The translations under genes and the position numbers were made by a program. Under the pieces are notes generated by a model, which worked only from the letters and a program-made list of their open reading frames with translations, was not told the origin of the DNA and did no database searches. This document shows, piece after piece, positions 10,039 to 20,216 of a DNA stretch of 64,000 bases. Numbering within the stretch: position 1 is the first letter of the stretch; every line of letters begins with the position of its first letter. Source of the stretch: Bartonella henselae str. Houston-1 (lineage in GTDB: Bacteria; Pseudomonadota; Alphaproteobacteria; Rhizobiales; Rhizobiaceae); NCBI RefSeq assembly GCF_000046705.1, contig NC_005956.1, forward strand, positions 310,001 to 374,000. The letters are read 5' to 3'.

Positions 10039-10187
10039 TTTTTTTAACAAGAGCTAAAAGGTAATTTTATCAGAAAAATTATGAATATTGTTTTTTTATA
10101 TTTGTTATGCTGCAAATGTGAATTAGAATTTAAATAACCATAAAGTACAAACAAGAGATCTTAATTCACATGCGAGGGAGTTTATGG

Positions 10188-11234
10188 ATGAGCAGATTAT
10201 TATCCGGTGGAGTGGGAGTGATTTTTGCAGTTTTGTTTTCAGTGAATGTTGGAAATGCACGCGATCAAATTCAGATAACTGGTTCGTCTACCGTTTTACC
10301 GTATCAAAAAATTGTTGCTGAGATATTTGGAGAAATTTACCCTCATTTTAAGATTCCAGTTATCGAATCGGGTGGAACGGGGGGTGGTATTAAGGAATTT
10401 TGCCGTGGCATTGGGGAGAATGCAATTGATATTGTGAATGCTTCACGGGCAATGAAGCTAAGTGAATTACAGTCTTGTTTTGATGCTGGTGTAAAAGATG
10501 TTGAAGAGATACGCATTGGATATGATGGCATTGTTTTTGCAACAGATATAAATGGTCCTGATTGGAAGTTACAACCAGTGGATATTTATAGAGCGCTTGC
10601 TGCTCGGATTATGAAAGACGGAAAATTGCAATCTAATAACGTGTCAAAATGGAGTGCAGTTAATAGTGCTCTTCCTGGTTGGACGATAGCAGCTTATATT
10701 CCTGGAGAGAAACATGGAACGCGTGAAGTTTTTGAAGAAAAATTGTTAGCTGCGGGCTGTAAGGAGAGTGGAGCAGTGGATGCGATGAAGTCTTTGGGGA
10801 TGGATGATAAGGCAATACACATTGCCTGTGTTGCTGTGCGTAAGGATGGTAAAGTCATTGATATTGATGGTGATTATTCTGAAACATTTGCGCGTTTAAC
10901 TTCTAATAAAACAGGGGTTGGTGTTTTTGGTTTGTCTTTTTATCAAAATAATGCTGATAGATTAAAGGTTGCAGATATTAGTGGTTTTACACCAACTGTT
11001 GAAACAATCTCTAGTGGCAAATATCCAGTTTCTCGTCCACTCTTCTTCTATGTTAAGAAAGCGCATTTAGGTATTATTCCAGGTTTGCGGGAATATGTAG
11101 ACTTTTTTCTTTCTGATCAAATGATTGGTCCCAATGGTCCATTGGCTGAATATGGTTTGGTCGTTGCTTCTGAAAAAGAGCGCCAAGCGCAGCGTTCTGC
11201 TTTTTCTGCTGGTAGAGTGATGAGTTTGAAATAA
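10188..11234 (+). CDS. pstS: Phosphate ABC transporter substrate-binding protein PstS
   Basis: A 348-residue periplasmic phosphate-binding protein from the ATG at 10188. An upstream in-frame ATG at 10170 is possible, but GAGGGAG sits 7 bases before 10188 and favours the later start. A signal peptide ends at about NVGNA. The phosphate-binding segment ITGSSTVLPYQ and the ESGGTGGGIKEFC loop are visible, with GEKHGTREVFEE further on. It captures phosphate and delivers it to PstCA. It is the first gene of pstSCAB-phoU. I looked for a Pho box upstream of the gene and found no convincing direct repeat. Confidence 0.94.
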   Translation: MSRLLSGGVGVIFAVLFSVNVGNARDQIQITGSSTVLPYQKIVAEIFGEIYPHFKIPVIESGGTGGGIKEFCRGIGENAIDIVNASRAMKLSELQSCFDAGVKDVEEIRIGYDGIVFATDINGPDWKLQPVDIYRALAARIMKDGKLQSNNVSKWSAVNSALPGWTIAAYIPGEKHGTREVFEEKLLAAGCKESGAVDAMKSLGMDDKAIHIACVAVRKDGKVIDIDGDYSETFARLTSNKTGVGVFGLSFYQNNADRLKVADISGFTPTVETISSGKYPVSRPLFFYVKKAHLGIIPGLREYVDFFLSDQMIGPNGPLAEYGLVVASEKERQAQRSAFSAGRVMSLK

Positions 11235-11299
11235 TTTTCTGGATTTACCGGTGTAGGAGTTTTTTTGTGCTGCTTTATTTATGAAAATTGAAAGACAAT

Positions 11300-12760
11300 A
11301 TGCGCATTTCCTTCCTTATTTCTCTGTTATTAATTTTTGCTTGTATTGGTTTTTGTATTTCTTATATACGAGCTCGTACTCTTGAATACACACAATACAA
11401 GATGCACTCTCGTACGTATTATTACGGCTGGTGGACCTTTTTGATAACTGTTTTTCCAGCTCTTATTTTTTTAATTTTTTGGGATGGTGGCAGTGCAATT
11501 TATTTAGAGTATAGCGCTTCTCAAGAGATTGAGGCATGCAGTACGCATGTGAAAGAGCTTGTTAATCATGATCTTATTTTGGGGATTGTTCGAAGCCTGG
11601 TCAAAAGACTTCCTTACTTTGAGGGGGATCTCACCACTGCTTCGTATGAAGAAGTGCAAGCACAATTATTGGCAAAAGGATTTGTTTTTCCTCATGAAGT
11701 CTCAGATGATGTGTTAAGGATAGCACAGTCATGGGTTAATTCTTCTGAAAAGTTACAGTTTATCGGTCATGGTGTCCTTTTTGTCATTGCATCTTGTGGT
11801 TTTATTTGTGGAATTATGCAAGTTTCTCCACGTCAGCGTGCGCGCAATAAGGTTGAGTGTTTGATTGTTATTGGATTGATTTGTGCATCTATCGTTGCGG
11901 TTTTGACGACAGCCGCCATTGCACTCTCTATGTTCTTTCAAACGATGAGTTTCTTTCAGTCTGTACCCTTTTCAAACTTTTTTTTAGGAACGGTTTGGGA
12001 TCCACGTTTTTCAGCGAGTGGTGCGGAGGGTGAAGTGGGGCAATTCGGTTTAATACCGCTGCTTGCGGGCACACTTTATATTGCATTTGTAGCAATGCTT
12101 TTTGCTGTGCCAATAGGATTATTTTCAGCTCTTTATATGGCTGAATATGCTTCGGCTCGATTGCGATCAATAGTAAAGCCATTGTTGGAAGTTCTTGCGG
12201 GTATTCCAACCATTGTTTATGGCTTTTTTGCTCTGAAGTTTGTCGGACCATTTTTACGTGATCTCTCTGTTTCTCTCTCTGGTGGTGTTGGTTTTATTAT
12301 GGCTCAAAGTGTTTTGACCGCTGGAGTTGTGATGGGAATTATGTTGATACCTTTTGTTTCCTCTTTGTCAGATGATGTTATTACAGCTGTTCCACGTATT
12401 TTACGTGAGGGATCTTATGGTTTAGGAGCAACGCAATCTGAAACGATTAAAAAAGTCGTTATACCGGCAGCGCTTCCGGGAATTATGGGGGCGATTTTGC
12501 TTACAGCATCACGTGCAATTGGAGAGACGATGATTGTGGTTTTGGCGGCAGGTGTTGCAGCGAACTTAACACTTAATCCATTCGAAGCAATGACTACGAT
12601 AACGGTTAAGATTGTTAATCAATTGACAGGTGATTTTGAGTTTAATTCTCCCCAAACGCTTGTTTCTTTTGCTTTAGGAATGACACTCTTTATTATGACT
12701 CTTTTGATGAATATTCTTGCTCTTTATATCGTACGTAAATATCGGGAACAATATGAATGA
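11300..12760 (+). CDS. pstC: Phosphate ABC transporter permease PstC
   Basis: A 486-residue inner-membrane permease from the ATG at 11300; a TTG four codons upstream is the alternative start. It is longer than E. coli PstC (about 320 residues) because of an N-terminal region with two or three extra TM helices and a periplasmic segment, a layout common in rhizobia. The C-terminal transport domain has six TM helices and the coupling loop GSYGLGATQSETIKKVVIPA for PstB. It pairs with PstA. The stop codon overlaps the pstA start (ATGA). Confidence 0.92.
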   Translation: MRISFLISLLLIFACIGFCISYIRARTLEYTQYKMHSRTYYYGWWTFLITVFPALIFLIFWDGGSAIYLEYSASQEIEACSTHVKELVNHDLILGIVRSLVKRLPYFEGDLTTASYEEVQAQLLAKGFVFPHEVSDDVLRIAQSWVNSSEKLQFIGHGVLFVIASCGFICGIMQVSPRQRARNKVECLIVIGLICASIVAVLTTAAIALSMFFQTMSFFQSVPFSNFFLGTVWDPRFSASGAEGEVGQFGLIPLLAGTLYIAFVAMLFAVPIGLFSALYMAEYASARLRSIVKPLLEVLAGIPTIVYGFFALKFVGPFLRDLSVSLSGGVGFIMAQSVLTAGVVMGIMLIPFVSSLSDDVITAVPRILREGSYGLGATQSETIKKVVIPAALPGIMGAILLTASRAIGETMIVVLAAGVAANLTLNPFEAMTTITVKIVNQLTGDFEFNSPQTLVSFALGMTLFIMTLLMNILALYIVRKYREQYE

Positions 12761-14049
12761 ATGAAGACTTTTCTTTCTCTCGTCGCAATATTGGCCTCAA
12801 ACGCCGATATTGGGCTGAGCGTCGTTTCCGTGCGTATGGTTTGATTGCCATTTTTATTGGTCTCTTTTTTTTATTTGCACTTTTATGGTCTGTCATCAGT
12901 CAAGGGTATACAGCTTTTTTTCAAACTGAAATGACATTATCAATTTATTTGGATGAGAAAGTTATTGATCCAAGTGGTCAGCGTTTGGCAAATCCACAAA
13001 TACTTATAACAGCCAATTATCCTCTTCTTGTACGCAATGCTTTGGCAAGAAAGCTTAATATAGATCAAAATGATCGTGCATCATTGCGGGATATTAACCG
13101 TATGTTTTCAAATAGTGTACGCGTTCAACTGCGTGAAATAGTGACAAAGAATCCACAGTTAATTGGTACAACACAAAAAATCAAAGTCTTGGCAGCAGCG
13201 GATATTGATTCTGCTTATAAAGGGCAGATTGATTTGCATGTAGCAGAAAAAAACCGCAAGATTTCTAATCGCCAAGTAGAATGGATGAAACGCTTAGCGT
13301 ATGATGGGACACTTTATAAAACATTTAACTTTGGTTTTTTTACATTTGGTGCTTCAAGTCGTCCTGAGACTGCCGGCTTGGGTGTTGCGATCATCGGTTC
13401 TTTTTATATGATCATCATCGTTTTAGTGATTTCATTGCCAATAGGGATAGCAACGGCTCTTTATTTGGAAGAATATGCACGCAAAAATAAATTTACAGAT
13501 TTTATTGAAGTTAATATCAATAATCTTGCCGCTGTTCCTTCGATTGTTTTTGGTCTTTTAGGGCTTGCGGTTTTTGTTAATTTTTTTGGATTACCACGTT
13601 CAGCCTCTTTTGTTGGTGGTCTTGTGTTAGCTCTTATGACGCTTCCAACAATCATTATTGCAACACGTTCTGCTTTACGGGCTGTTCCTTTTTCTATTCG
13701 CGCAGCAGCTTTAGGATTGGGGGCATCAAAAACACAAGTAGTTTTTCATCATGTTCTTCCTTTAGCTGCTCCTGGTATTTTGACTGGTACGATTATTGGT
13801 GTAGCGCAAGCTCTGGGTGAAACTGCACCTTTGCTTTTGATAGGAATGGTTGCTTTTGTTGTAAATATTCCTGCAACACCCATGGATCCTGCTACAGCTC
13901 TACCTGTGCAAATTTTTATGTGGGCAGGTGAAGCAGAGCGCGCTTTTGTTGAAAAAACGTCGGGTGCTATTATCGTATTAATGATTTTTCTTTCTATTAT
14001 GAATATTTCTGCGGTTTTTTTACGTCGACGATTTGAACGCCGTCAGTAA
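12757..14049 (+). CDS. pstA: Phosphate ABC transporter permease PstA
   Basis: A 430-residue inner-membrane permease, partner of PstC. The N-terminus has one TM helix followed by a periplasmic domain of about 130 residues (DUF3333-like in rhizobial PstA), then the six-TM core. The coupling loop AAALGLGASKTQVVFHHVLP and the GETAPLLLIGMVAF segment are typical of PstA. The start overlaps pstC by 4 bp, which supports coupled translation. About 60 bp separates its stop from the pstB ATG. Confidence 0.92.
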   Translation: MNEDFSFSRRNIGLKRRYWAERRFRAYGLIAIFIGLFFLFALLWSVISQGYTAFFQTEMTLSIYLDEKVIDPSGQRLANPQILITANYPLLVRNALARKLNIDQNDRASLRDINRMFSNSVRVQLREIVTKNPQLIGTTQKIKVLAAADIDSAYKGQIDLHVAEKNRKISNRQVEWMKRLAYDGTLYKTFNFGFFTFGASSRPETAGLGVAIIGSFYMIIIVLVISLPIGIATALYLEEYARKNKFTDFIEVNINNLAAVPSIVFGLLGLAVFVNFFGLPRSASFVGGLVLALMTLPTIIIATRSALRAVPFSIRAAALGLGASKTQVVFHHVLPLAAPGILTGTIIGVAQALGETAPLLLIGMVAFVVNIPATPMDPATALPVQIFMWAGEAERAFVEKTSGAIIVLMIFLSIMNISAVFLRRRFERRQ

Positions 14050-14107
14050 CTTTTATAAAGTAGGAATTTCGATAACGTTTGTATTTTAAAGTAAGGTGAA
14101 TTCTGTA

Positions 14108-14866
14108 ATGAAGATTAAAATGCGTGGTCAAGATGTGAAGGTTTTTTATGGAAGCAAAGAAGCTCTCCATGGTATTACTCTTGATATTCCTGAACATCAG
14201 GTCACTGCTTTGATAGGTCCTTCAGGTTGCGGAAAGTCAACTTTTTTGCGTTGTTTTAATCGTATGAATGATACGATTGAAGGCGCTAAAATAACCGGGC
14301 TTATTACTTTAGATGGGGAAAATATTTATGAATCGCGTATTGATGTTGTAGAATTGCGTGCGCGTGTTGGTATGGTTTTTCAAAAACCCAGTCCTTTTCC
14401 AAAATCTATTTTTGAAAATGTTGCCTATGGTCCACGCATTCACGGTTTAGTCAAATCGCGCGCTGAATTACATGATGTGGTTGAAAAGAGTTTAAGGCAG
14501 GCCGGTTTATTTGAAGAAGTAAAGGATCGTCTTCATGAGGCGGGAACCAGTCTGTCGGGAGGGCAGCAACAGCGCTTGTGTATTGCGCGTGCTATTGCGG
14601 TTAGTCCTGAAGTTATTTTGATGGATGAGCCTTGTTCGGCTCTTGATCCAATTGCAACGGCACGTATTGAAGAACTTATCGATGCATTACGAAAGGATTA
14701 TACAATCGTCATTGTGACACATTCGATGCAACAGGCAGCACGTGTTTCTCAATATACAGCCATGTTTCATTTGGGGCATTTGGTAGAAGTTGGGGAAACT
14801 GAAGTGATGTTCACCTCACCAAAAGAGCAACGTACACAAGATTATATTACAGGACGTTTTGGATAG
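14108..14866 (+). CDS. pstB: Phosphate ABC transporter ATP-binding protein PstB
   Basis: A 252-residue ATPase from the ATG at 14108, with AAGGTG about 9 bases upstream; an in-frame GTG at 14096 is less likely. It has Walker [10 protein letters not shown], the Q-loop in [19 protein letters not shown], signature LSGGQQQR and Walker [12 protein letters not shown], followed by the H-loop in [13 protein letters not shown]. The PSPFPKS segment and Cys-containing Walker B are hallmarks of PstB. It powers PstCA and also takes part, with PhoU, in phosphate signalling to a PhoR-type kinase (family knowledge). Confidence 0.95.
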   Translation: MKIKMRGQDVKVFYGSKEALHGITLDIPEHQVTALIGPSGCGKSTFLRCFNRMNDTIEGAKITGLITLDGENIYESRIDVVELRARVGMVFQKPSPFPKSIFENVAYGPRIHGLVKSRAELHDVVEKSLRQAGLFEEVKDRLHEAGTSLSGGQQQRLCIARAIAVSPEVILMDEPCSALDPIATARIEELIDALRKDYTIVIVTHSMQQAARVSQYTAMFHLGHLVEVGETEVMFTSPKEQRTQDYITGRFG

Positions 14867-14887
14867 GTGAATTGAGGAGTATAGGAT

Positions 14888-15610
14888 ATGTCTATGAAAC
14901 ATACTGTTCGTGCTTATGATGCGGAACTAAAATATTTGGAAGAAAAGATTACAGAAATGGGTTGTTACGCGGAAAAAATGATTGAACGTTCTGTTGCGTC
15001 AATAGTGTGTAATGATCTTCAGCTTGCTGCTACAGTTATTGCCGATGACTTGTTTTTAGATGAAGCAGAGCGCGACATTGATGAAAAAGCGATTACGATT
15101 ATTTGCAAACGCCAACCGATGGCTGTTGATCTACGTGAAATTGTTGGTGCTATTCGCATTTCTTCTGATCTTGAGCGGATTGGGGATATGGCTAAAAACA
15201 TTGCTAAGCGAACAGTTGCACTTTCAGAGATACGTCAACCTAAAGTCTTTTACTGTAGGTTTGAAACGATTACAACTTTGGCACTCAATCAGTTAAAAGA
15301 AGTATTAAATGCTTACACGAGTCGCTTATTGGATCATGTTGATGCAGTCCGCGAGCGTGATGGTAAAATTGATGCTCTGTATACTTCTCTTTTCCGTGAA
15401 CTTTTAACTTATATGACGGAAGATATGCGCAATATTACGGTTTGTACGCATTTACTTTTTTGTATAAAAAATATTGAAAGAATTGGAGATCATGTCACAA
15501 ATATTGCTGAAACACTGCACTATATCATAACGGGTTACCATATGTCTTTTGATCGTCCTCGCGATGATCTTACCTATAAAGTTGGGATAGATGAGAAGGA
15601 AATAGACTAA
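14888..15610 (+). CDS. phoU: Phosphate-specific transport system accessory protein PhoU
   Basis: A 240-residue cytosolic regulator made of two PhoU three-helix repeats. The conserved metal-binding motif is seen twice, in DLERIGDMAKNIAKR and NIERIGDHVTNIAE. The length is normal. PhoU links phosphate flux through PstSCAB to the PhoR/PhoB two-component system, keeping the Pho regulon off when phosphate is plentiful (family knowledge). It lies 21 bp downstream of pstB and is the last gene of the operon; no phoB or phoR is in the window. There is a GGAG sequence about 10 bases before the ATG. Confidence 0.94.
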   Translation: MSMKHTVRAYDAELKYLEEKITEMGCYAEKMIERSVASIVCNDLQLAATVIADDLFLDEAERDIDEKAITIICKRQPMAVDLREIVGAIRISSDLERIGDMAKNIAKRTVALSEIRQPKVFYCRFETITTLALNQLKEVLNAYTSRLLDHVDAVRERDGKIDALYTSLFRELLTYMTEDMRNITVCTHLLFCIKNIERIGDHVTNIAETLHYIITGYHMSFDRPRDDLTYKVGIDEKEID

Positions 15611-15955
15611 AATTTTCTTTCATGAAATAAATGAAAATGAAGTCAATAAGTTATCTTAGAAGTAAGGGGGGATTGATTATATTATATTACATATTTTTGC
15701 TTCTAACTCTCATCTTGGGGGAATTTTTTTTATTAACCAAGGGCAAGTTTTTTTACGGTCTACGCTGTTTTAATAAGATAGCATAGTATCATCTTTTTAT
15801 CTCAAAAGTGCTTTGAGTTGTAATACTGTTGATTCTGAGTGAGCAGCGCATGTTGCTGCTAATTTTTTCAAACTGTGTTCTGACTTTTTTGTGTTCACTT
15901 GAATGTATGCCTTATAAAATAAAACTCCGAAGCCTGCTTTACCATAAATGAATGT
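15611..15955. other. Intergenic stretch after phoU
   Basis: AT-rich, with a weak hairpin just after phoU (TTTCAT pairing with ATGAAA) lacking a proper T-tract. No gene is supported. Confidence 0.4.
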
Positions 15956-16330
15956 TTACTTACCTATGGGAGTAATTTTAAGTGTTCCCGCTAATTCCAG
16001 TAAAATAAGAAGAACATCTGTTTTGAATTTACTTTTCTCTTTTTTAAGAGGGAAGATATTATATTTGACGTCTTTCCAGCTAATACAAACCACATCACTA
16101 CGACGCAAGCCTTTGTAAAATAGGGCATCAATCCAGATACGTTCGTGGGTGCCATGTGACAAATGGTTAATAATATTTCTCAACCTCTTCTTCTGTCCAA
16201 CAAGAAATCGTCCCTTGTTTTTTAAGAGGGAGATTCTTAAAGTTGGGTCATCGTCTAAAAGACTGCATTCAATTGCTCATTAAAAAAGTCTATGCAGTGT
16301 TTCTTTAGCCATTGTTGGTTTTTTTTACGC
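15956..16330 (-). pseudogene. Phage-type tyrosine recombinase (integrase) fragment
   Basis: Three overlapping frames on the minus strand read as one interrupted protein: WLKKHCIDFFNEQLNAVF, then NLPLKKQGTISCWTEEEVE, then GTHERIWIDALFYKGLRR with SDVVCISWKDVK after it. The last part holds the active-site Arg of box I of tyrosine recombinases (GLRRSD). Frameshifts, stop codons and the missing C-terminal half (no H-x-x-R, no Tyr) show it is dead. It marks an old insertion beside the pst operon and is a different family member from the P4-type integrase at 61.5 kb. Confidence 0.75.
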
Positions 16331-17074
16331 CTTTTAACACTGACTATAAGATGAGTCTTTTTATTGGCCTATAAGGAATGTTTCCCATAGAGTTGGAAGC
16401 TTTTATTAGAAAGTTCATTTTGTGCTTTTATAGAGTTTTTGAGAAGCTATACCAATTGGTACTGTTAAACTAATTTTTAAGCAGTCATACAAATGAACCT
16501 TCAACAATGATGCATAAAATAATTTTTTAAAGAAAATTAGGCATTTTTTGAGAATAGCAGGAGAAGGGATATGATATATGCGTTTGGACAGTGGCAAAAA
16601 AGCAAAGAGGTTTTTAATAGTGCGGATTTTTAATTCTTAATTTGACGGATTTGGATATGAGCTAGTACCGTTGTTTATATTTTGGCAGGAGGGGAGGCTT
16701 CTTTTGGATCAGTATTTGAATTTGTATCGAAAGAGATATTTGTGTTAGTTTCTTCAGGATTGATATGGATAGTTTTATTACTCCAATCTTTCTCGTATGT
16801 AGAATTTTTGGAAAGTTTTCGAAGCTATATTATTTTATTGCAATTCTAAAGTGTAAAGAGTGATGTAGCATGGCTATTTTTTTTCATTCATAATAACGAT
16901 ATAGATCTGTAAATTAAGGTTTTTTTATTTTTTATTTTATAAATACCTTTTAATTACTTCTTGTATTAAAATTTTACTCGGTGGTAACAATTAGCCGTAT
17001 ACTTTCTTTGAAGATACATTTAAAACTCATTCAAATTTTGAAGATTTCAAATATATGGGGATGTGTTGTATAAA
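16331..17074. other. Decayed intergenic stretch
   Basis: AT-rich sequence without a supported gene or RNA. Short frames on both strands show no recognisable domain. It may be debris from the same insertion as the integrase fragment, but nothing in it proves this. Confidence 0.4.
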
Positions 17075-17920
17075 ATGAAAAAAAATTTTTTGACTGCTTT
17101 TATTAGCTGTTTTCTAGCACCATTTGTTATTGTGGGGTGTGCTTCAGATCATTTTAATGCTGGAAAAGTGGGTGATAATAAGAAGGCAAAAACAGCAGTG
17201 TATCCATTGACCGAGCGCCAATGTCTGATGCGCGCAATGTATTTTGAATCAAATCGTACCAGCCGTGAAGGAATGATTGCCGTTGGCACTGTTGTTATGA
17301 ATCGTGTTAATTCAAGTGCTTATCCAAAAACAATTTGCGGTGTTGTTGGTCAGTACAAACAGTTTGCTCCCGGTGTTTTAACACGTCCTATGACAGAGCC
17401 GGCATCTGTTGCGCGTGTTAGAGAGGCTGCTGATGCTGTTTTACGCGGCGAACGGGATAAGAAAGTCAAAAACGCTAAGTTTTTTCATACCGCTGGTTTA
17501 TCTTTTCCTTATAAAAATATGCACTATGTTCGTATTGCGGGAGGAAATGCCTTTTATGAAAAGCGCTCACGTGATGGATCTCTTCAGGTTCCTCATAATG
17601 ATCGTCCCTATGATGTTGCTTATGCTTTTGCCCAAGAACGTTCTGGCAATGTGCCAAGTTTCATGGATGTGGGCTTAGCAAGCAAGGAAATAAAAACAGA
17701 GGAAAGACAAAATGCATCTCCTTCGATAGAGGTAGCAAAGGTAGACAAAGCACATACTACGCCTTTTGTTGTGGTGCAGCTTGATAAAGTTCCTATTCCC
17801 ACTTATGCACCTAATCGTACAAACGAGGAAACCAAACCCGCTTTGGCTTATACACTGCTCTCATCAGATCAGTTAAATGCAGTTGTTGCAATGCTAGAAG
17901 AACGATACAGAAGCCGGTAG
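17075..17920 (+). CDS. SleB/CwlJ-type cell-wall hydrolase lipoprotein
   Basis: A 281-residue protein from the ATG at 17075 (GTG at 17063 and TTG at 17066 are alternatives). The N-terminus MKKNFLTAF then FVIVGCASD carries a lipobox with the cysteine at about residue 22, so it is probably a lipoprotein. Residues about 50-165 match the Hydrolase_2 (SleB) family of peptidoglycan lytic enzymes: CLMRAMYFESNRTSREGM with a likely catalytic Glu, then VMNRV and QFAPGV. A C-terminal tail of about 100 polar residues has no recognised domain. The likely job is cell-wall remodelling at the outer or inner membrane surface. It is a lone gene, 31 bp before the aminopeptidase. Confidence 0.82.
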   Translation: MKKNFLTAFISCFLAPFVIVGCASDHFNAGKVGDNKKAKTAVYPLTERQCLMRAMYFESNRTSREGMIAVGTVVMNRVNSSAYPKTICGVVGQYKQFAPGVLTRPMTEPASVARVREAADAVLRGERDKKVKNAKFFHTAGLSFPYKNMHYVRIAGGNAFYEKRSRDGSLQVPHNDRPYDVAYAFAQERSGNVPSFMDVGLASKEIKTEERQNASPSIEVAKVDKAHTTPFVVVQLDKVPIPTYAPNRTNEETKPALAYTLLSSDQLNAVVAMLEERYRSR

Positions 17921-17951
17921 TTTTTTCACAATCAAAGGAAGGATATTGGTA

Positions 17952-19199
17952 ATGTACTTTGATATTCATGAAACAATTTCATCTGAGAAGCTTAATCGTC
18001 TTGCCGAAATTACGGTAAAAGTAGGATTGAATCTACAAAAGGGGCAAGATCTTGTTTTGACTGCACCAATTTCCGCATTACCTTTTGTTCGGCGTATTGC
18101 ATATCATGCTTATAAGGCTGGTGCTGGTGTGATTATACCACTTTTTAGTGATGATATGTTATTGCTTACACGTTTTGAAAATGCCCATACTGCTAGTTTT
18201 GATTGTGCACCTTCTTGGCTTTATGAGGGGATGGCGCAGGCTTTTAGAAATGGGGCTGCGCGTTTAGCTATTGTTGGTGATGATCCTTCGCTACTTTCTA
18301 ATCAGGATTTTAATAAGGTTGCGCGTTTGAGTAAGGCCACTTCAATAGCTTACCAGCCTGCTCTTAAAGAAATATCGAATTTTGCTATGAATTGGTCGAT
18401 AGTTGCTTATCCGACAGCAGGATGGGCTGCAACGATTTTTCCCGCGTTGCCAATAAATGAAGCGATTAAGAAATTAGCTGATGCAATTTTTTCTGCTTCA
18501 CGTGTTACAGGAGAAGATCCGGTTCACGCGTGGGGTGTTCATAATGCAAATTTGAAGCAACGGTCATCGTGGCTTAATGAGCAGCGTTTTTCTGCTTTAC
18601 ACTTTAAAGGTCCAGGGACTGATTTAACAGTTGGTTTGGCAGATGATCATGAATGGCAGGGTGGTGCATCAGTTGCTCAAAATGGTGTTGTCTGTAATCC
18701 GAATATTCCGACAGAAGAAGTCTTCACTACTCCTCATGCCCATAAGGTTGAAGGTTTTGTTCGTTCGACAAAACCACTTTCTTACCAAGGAACACTGATC
18801 AAGAATATTGAGGTACGTTTTGAAGCAGGGCGTATTGTTGAGGCACGTGCTTCGAAGGGGCAGGAGGTTTTACAACAGGTTTTGCAAAGTGATGAGGGAG
18901 CAAGTAGGTTGGGTGAAGTTGCTCTTGTTCCGCACTCTTCACCAATTTCTAAGAGCGATCTTCTTTTTTATAATACATTATTTGATGAAAATGCTGCATG
19001 TCATATTGCTTTGGGGCAGTGTTATTCCAAATGCTTTTTAAATGGAGCGTCATTGACACCAGAAGAAATTGCAGCGCGTGGTGGTAATAAAAGTGTGATT
19101 CATATTGACTGGATGATTGGATCAGGTGAAATTGATATAGATGGCATTACGCAAGAAGGGATGAGAGTTCCCGTATTTCGTAAGGGTGAATGGGCTTAA
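17952..19199 (+). CDS. M29-family aminopeptidase
   Basis: A 415-residue metalloaminopeptidase of the thermophilic aminopeptidase (AmpS/PepS/AmpT, peptidase M29) family, which removes N-terminal residues from peptides in the cytosol. The start is set at 17952, about 9 bases after AAGGAAGG; a TTG two codons earlier is possible. The N-terminal domain begins LNRLAEITVKVGLNLQKGQ. The C-terminal domain carries the metal-binding stretches PNIPTEEVFTTPHAHKVEG, EVALVP, and HIALGQCY ... NKSVIHIDWMIG, which are conserved in M29. The length matches the family. It probably shares a transcript with the SleB-like gene. Confidence 0.88.
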   Translation: MYFDIHETISSEKLNRLAEITVKVGLNLQKGQDLVLTAPISALPFVRRIAYHAYKAGAGVIIPLFSDDMLLLTRFENAHTASFDCAPSWLYEGMAQAFRNGAARLAIVGDDPSLLSNQDFNKVARLSKATSIAYQPALKEISNFAMNWSIVAYPTAGWAATIFPALPINEAIKKLADAIFSASRVTGEDPVHAWGVHNANLKQRSSWLNEQRFSALHFKGPGTDLTVGLADDHEWQGGASVAQNGVVCNPNIPTEEVFTTPHAHKVEGFVRSTKPLSYQGTLIKNIEVRFEAGRIVEARASKGQEVLQQVLQSDEGASRLGEVALVPHSSPISKSDLLFYNTLFDENAACHIALGQCYSKCFLNGASLTPEEIAARGGNKSVIHIDWMIGSGEIDIDGITQEGMRVPVFRKGEWA

Positions 19200-19257
19200 T
19201 AGTATTATTTTTTTTAATGGTATTGTTGAAAAAAGCATAATTATTTTAAGAAGATAG

Positions 19258-20133
19258 ATGCCTGAACTTCCTGAAGTAGAGACAGTTCGTCGTGGACTTG
19301 AACCTGTTATAACCGGTGCAAAGATTGTATCTGTTACACTTAATAGGAGAGATTTGCGCTTTCCTTTCCCAGAGGCGTTTTCTGAGCGGCTTATAGGCAG
19401 AACGATCATGGGACTTGGTCGGCGTGCGAAATATTTATTATTTCATCTTTCGCAGAACGAAACGATTTTAAGCCATTTAGGAATGTCAGGGTCATGGCGC
19501 ATAGAAGATGATTTTTTAAGAGAAAGATCTTCTACTGTAAGTAAATTTGTTAAGCATGATCACGTTGTTATGGATATTCAAGCAAAGGATGGTAAAGTTT
19601 ATCATCTTACTTATAATGATGTTCGTCGTTTTGGGTTTATGCTTTTAGTAGATACAAGAAGTCTTTATGAGCATCCGCTTTTAAAGAAGCTAGGGCTCGA
19701 GCCTATGAGTAATGCGTTTTCTGGGAGTTATTTACAGGAAGTTTTTGTTAATAAAAAAATATCTCTCAAAGGAGTTTTGCTTGATCAGTCTATTGTTGCT
19801 GGTCTTGGGAATATTTATGTTTGCGAAGCGCTTTGGCGTAGTCGTTTATCTCCACAGCGTGGTGCATTTACGTTAGCATTGAAAACTGAATGTGCACGTG
19901 AATTAGCAGCTTCCTTAGCTCAGAATATACGTAATGTGATTACTGAGGCGATTTCTTCTGGTGGTTCTACTTTACGTGATTATATTCGTACAGATGGCTC
20001 TCTTGGTTATTTTCAACACTCTTTTTCAGTTTATGGACGAGAAGGCAAGGAATGTTTGCATTGTGGAATCCCTATTGTACGTATTTTGCAATCTGGACGT
20101 TCAAGTTTTTACTGCTCACAATGTCAAAAATGA
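19258..20133 (+). CDS. mutM: Formamidopyrimidine-DNA glycosylase
   Basis: A 291-residue base-excision-repair glycosylase/AP lyase that removes 8-oxoguanine and formamidopyrimidines. It begins MPELPEVETVRRGLEP: Pro2 is the Schiff-base nucleophile and Glu3 the acid catalyst. The conserved Lys is in GRRAKYLLFHLS, the helix-two-turn-helix region includes LLDQSIVAGLGNIYVCE, and the C-terminal zinc finger has CLHC and CSQC. All catalytic features are present. It sits 58 bp after the M29 gene and before the M20 peptidase. Confidence 0.96.
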   Translation: MPELPEVETVRRGLEPVITGAKIVSVTLNRRDLRFPFPEAFSERLIGRTIMGLGRRAKYLLFHLSQNETILSHLGMSGSWRIEDDFLRERSSTVSKFVKHDHVVMDIQAKDGKVYHLTYNDVRRFGFMLLVDTRSLYEHPLLKKLGLEPMSNAFSGSYLQEVFVNKKISLKGVLLDQSIVAGLGNIYVCEALWRSRLSPQRGAFTLALKTECARELAASLAQNIRNVITEAISSGGSTLRDYIRTDGSLGYFQHSFSVYGREGKECLHCGIPIVRILQSGRSSFYCSQCQK

Positions 20134-20216
20134 ATAAGATGTCTTGCAAAATCCTCCAAGAAGCTTAAAGTCACAAATTTATATTTATAATTACACAAAG
20201 GCTTGAAAGTTTTTTT

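Noticed and set aside
10039..10187. Pho box upstream of pstS
   Set aside because: I looked for the direct-repeat pattern and found no convincing match, though Pho control is likely from the gene content.
16415..16597. Minus-strand frame of 60 codons
   Set aside because: No ribosome-binding site or domain, and not in line with the nearby integrase fragment.
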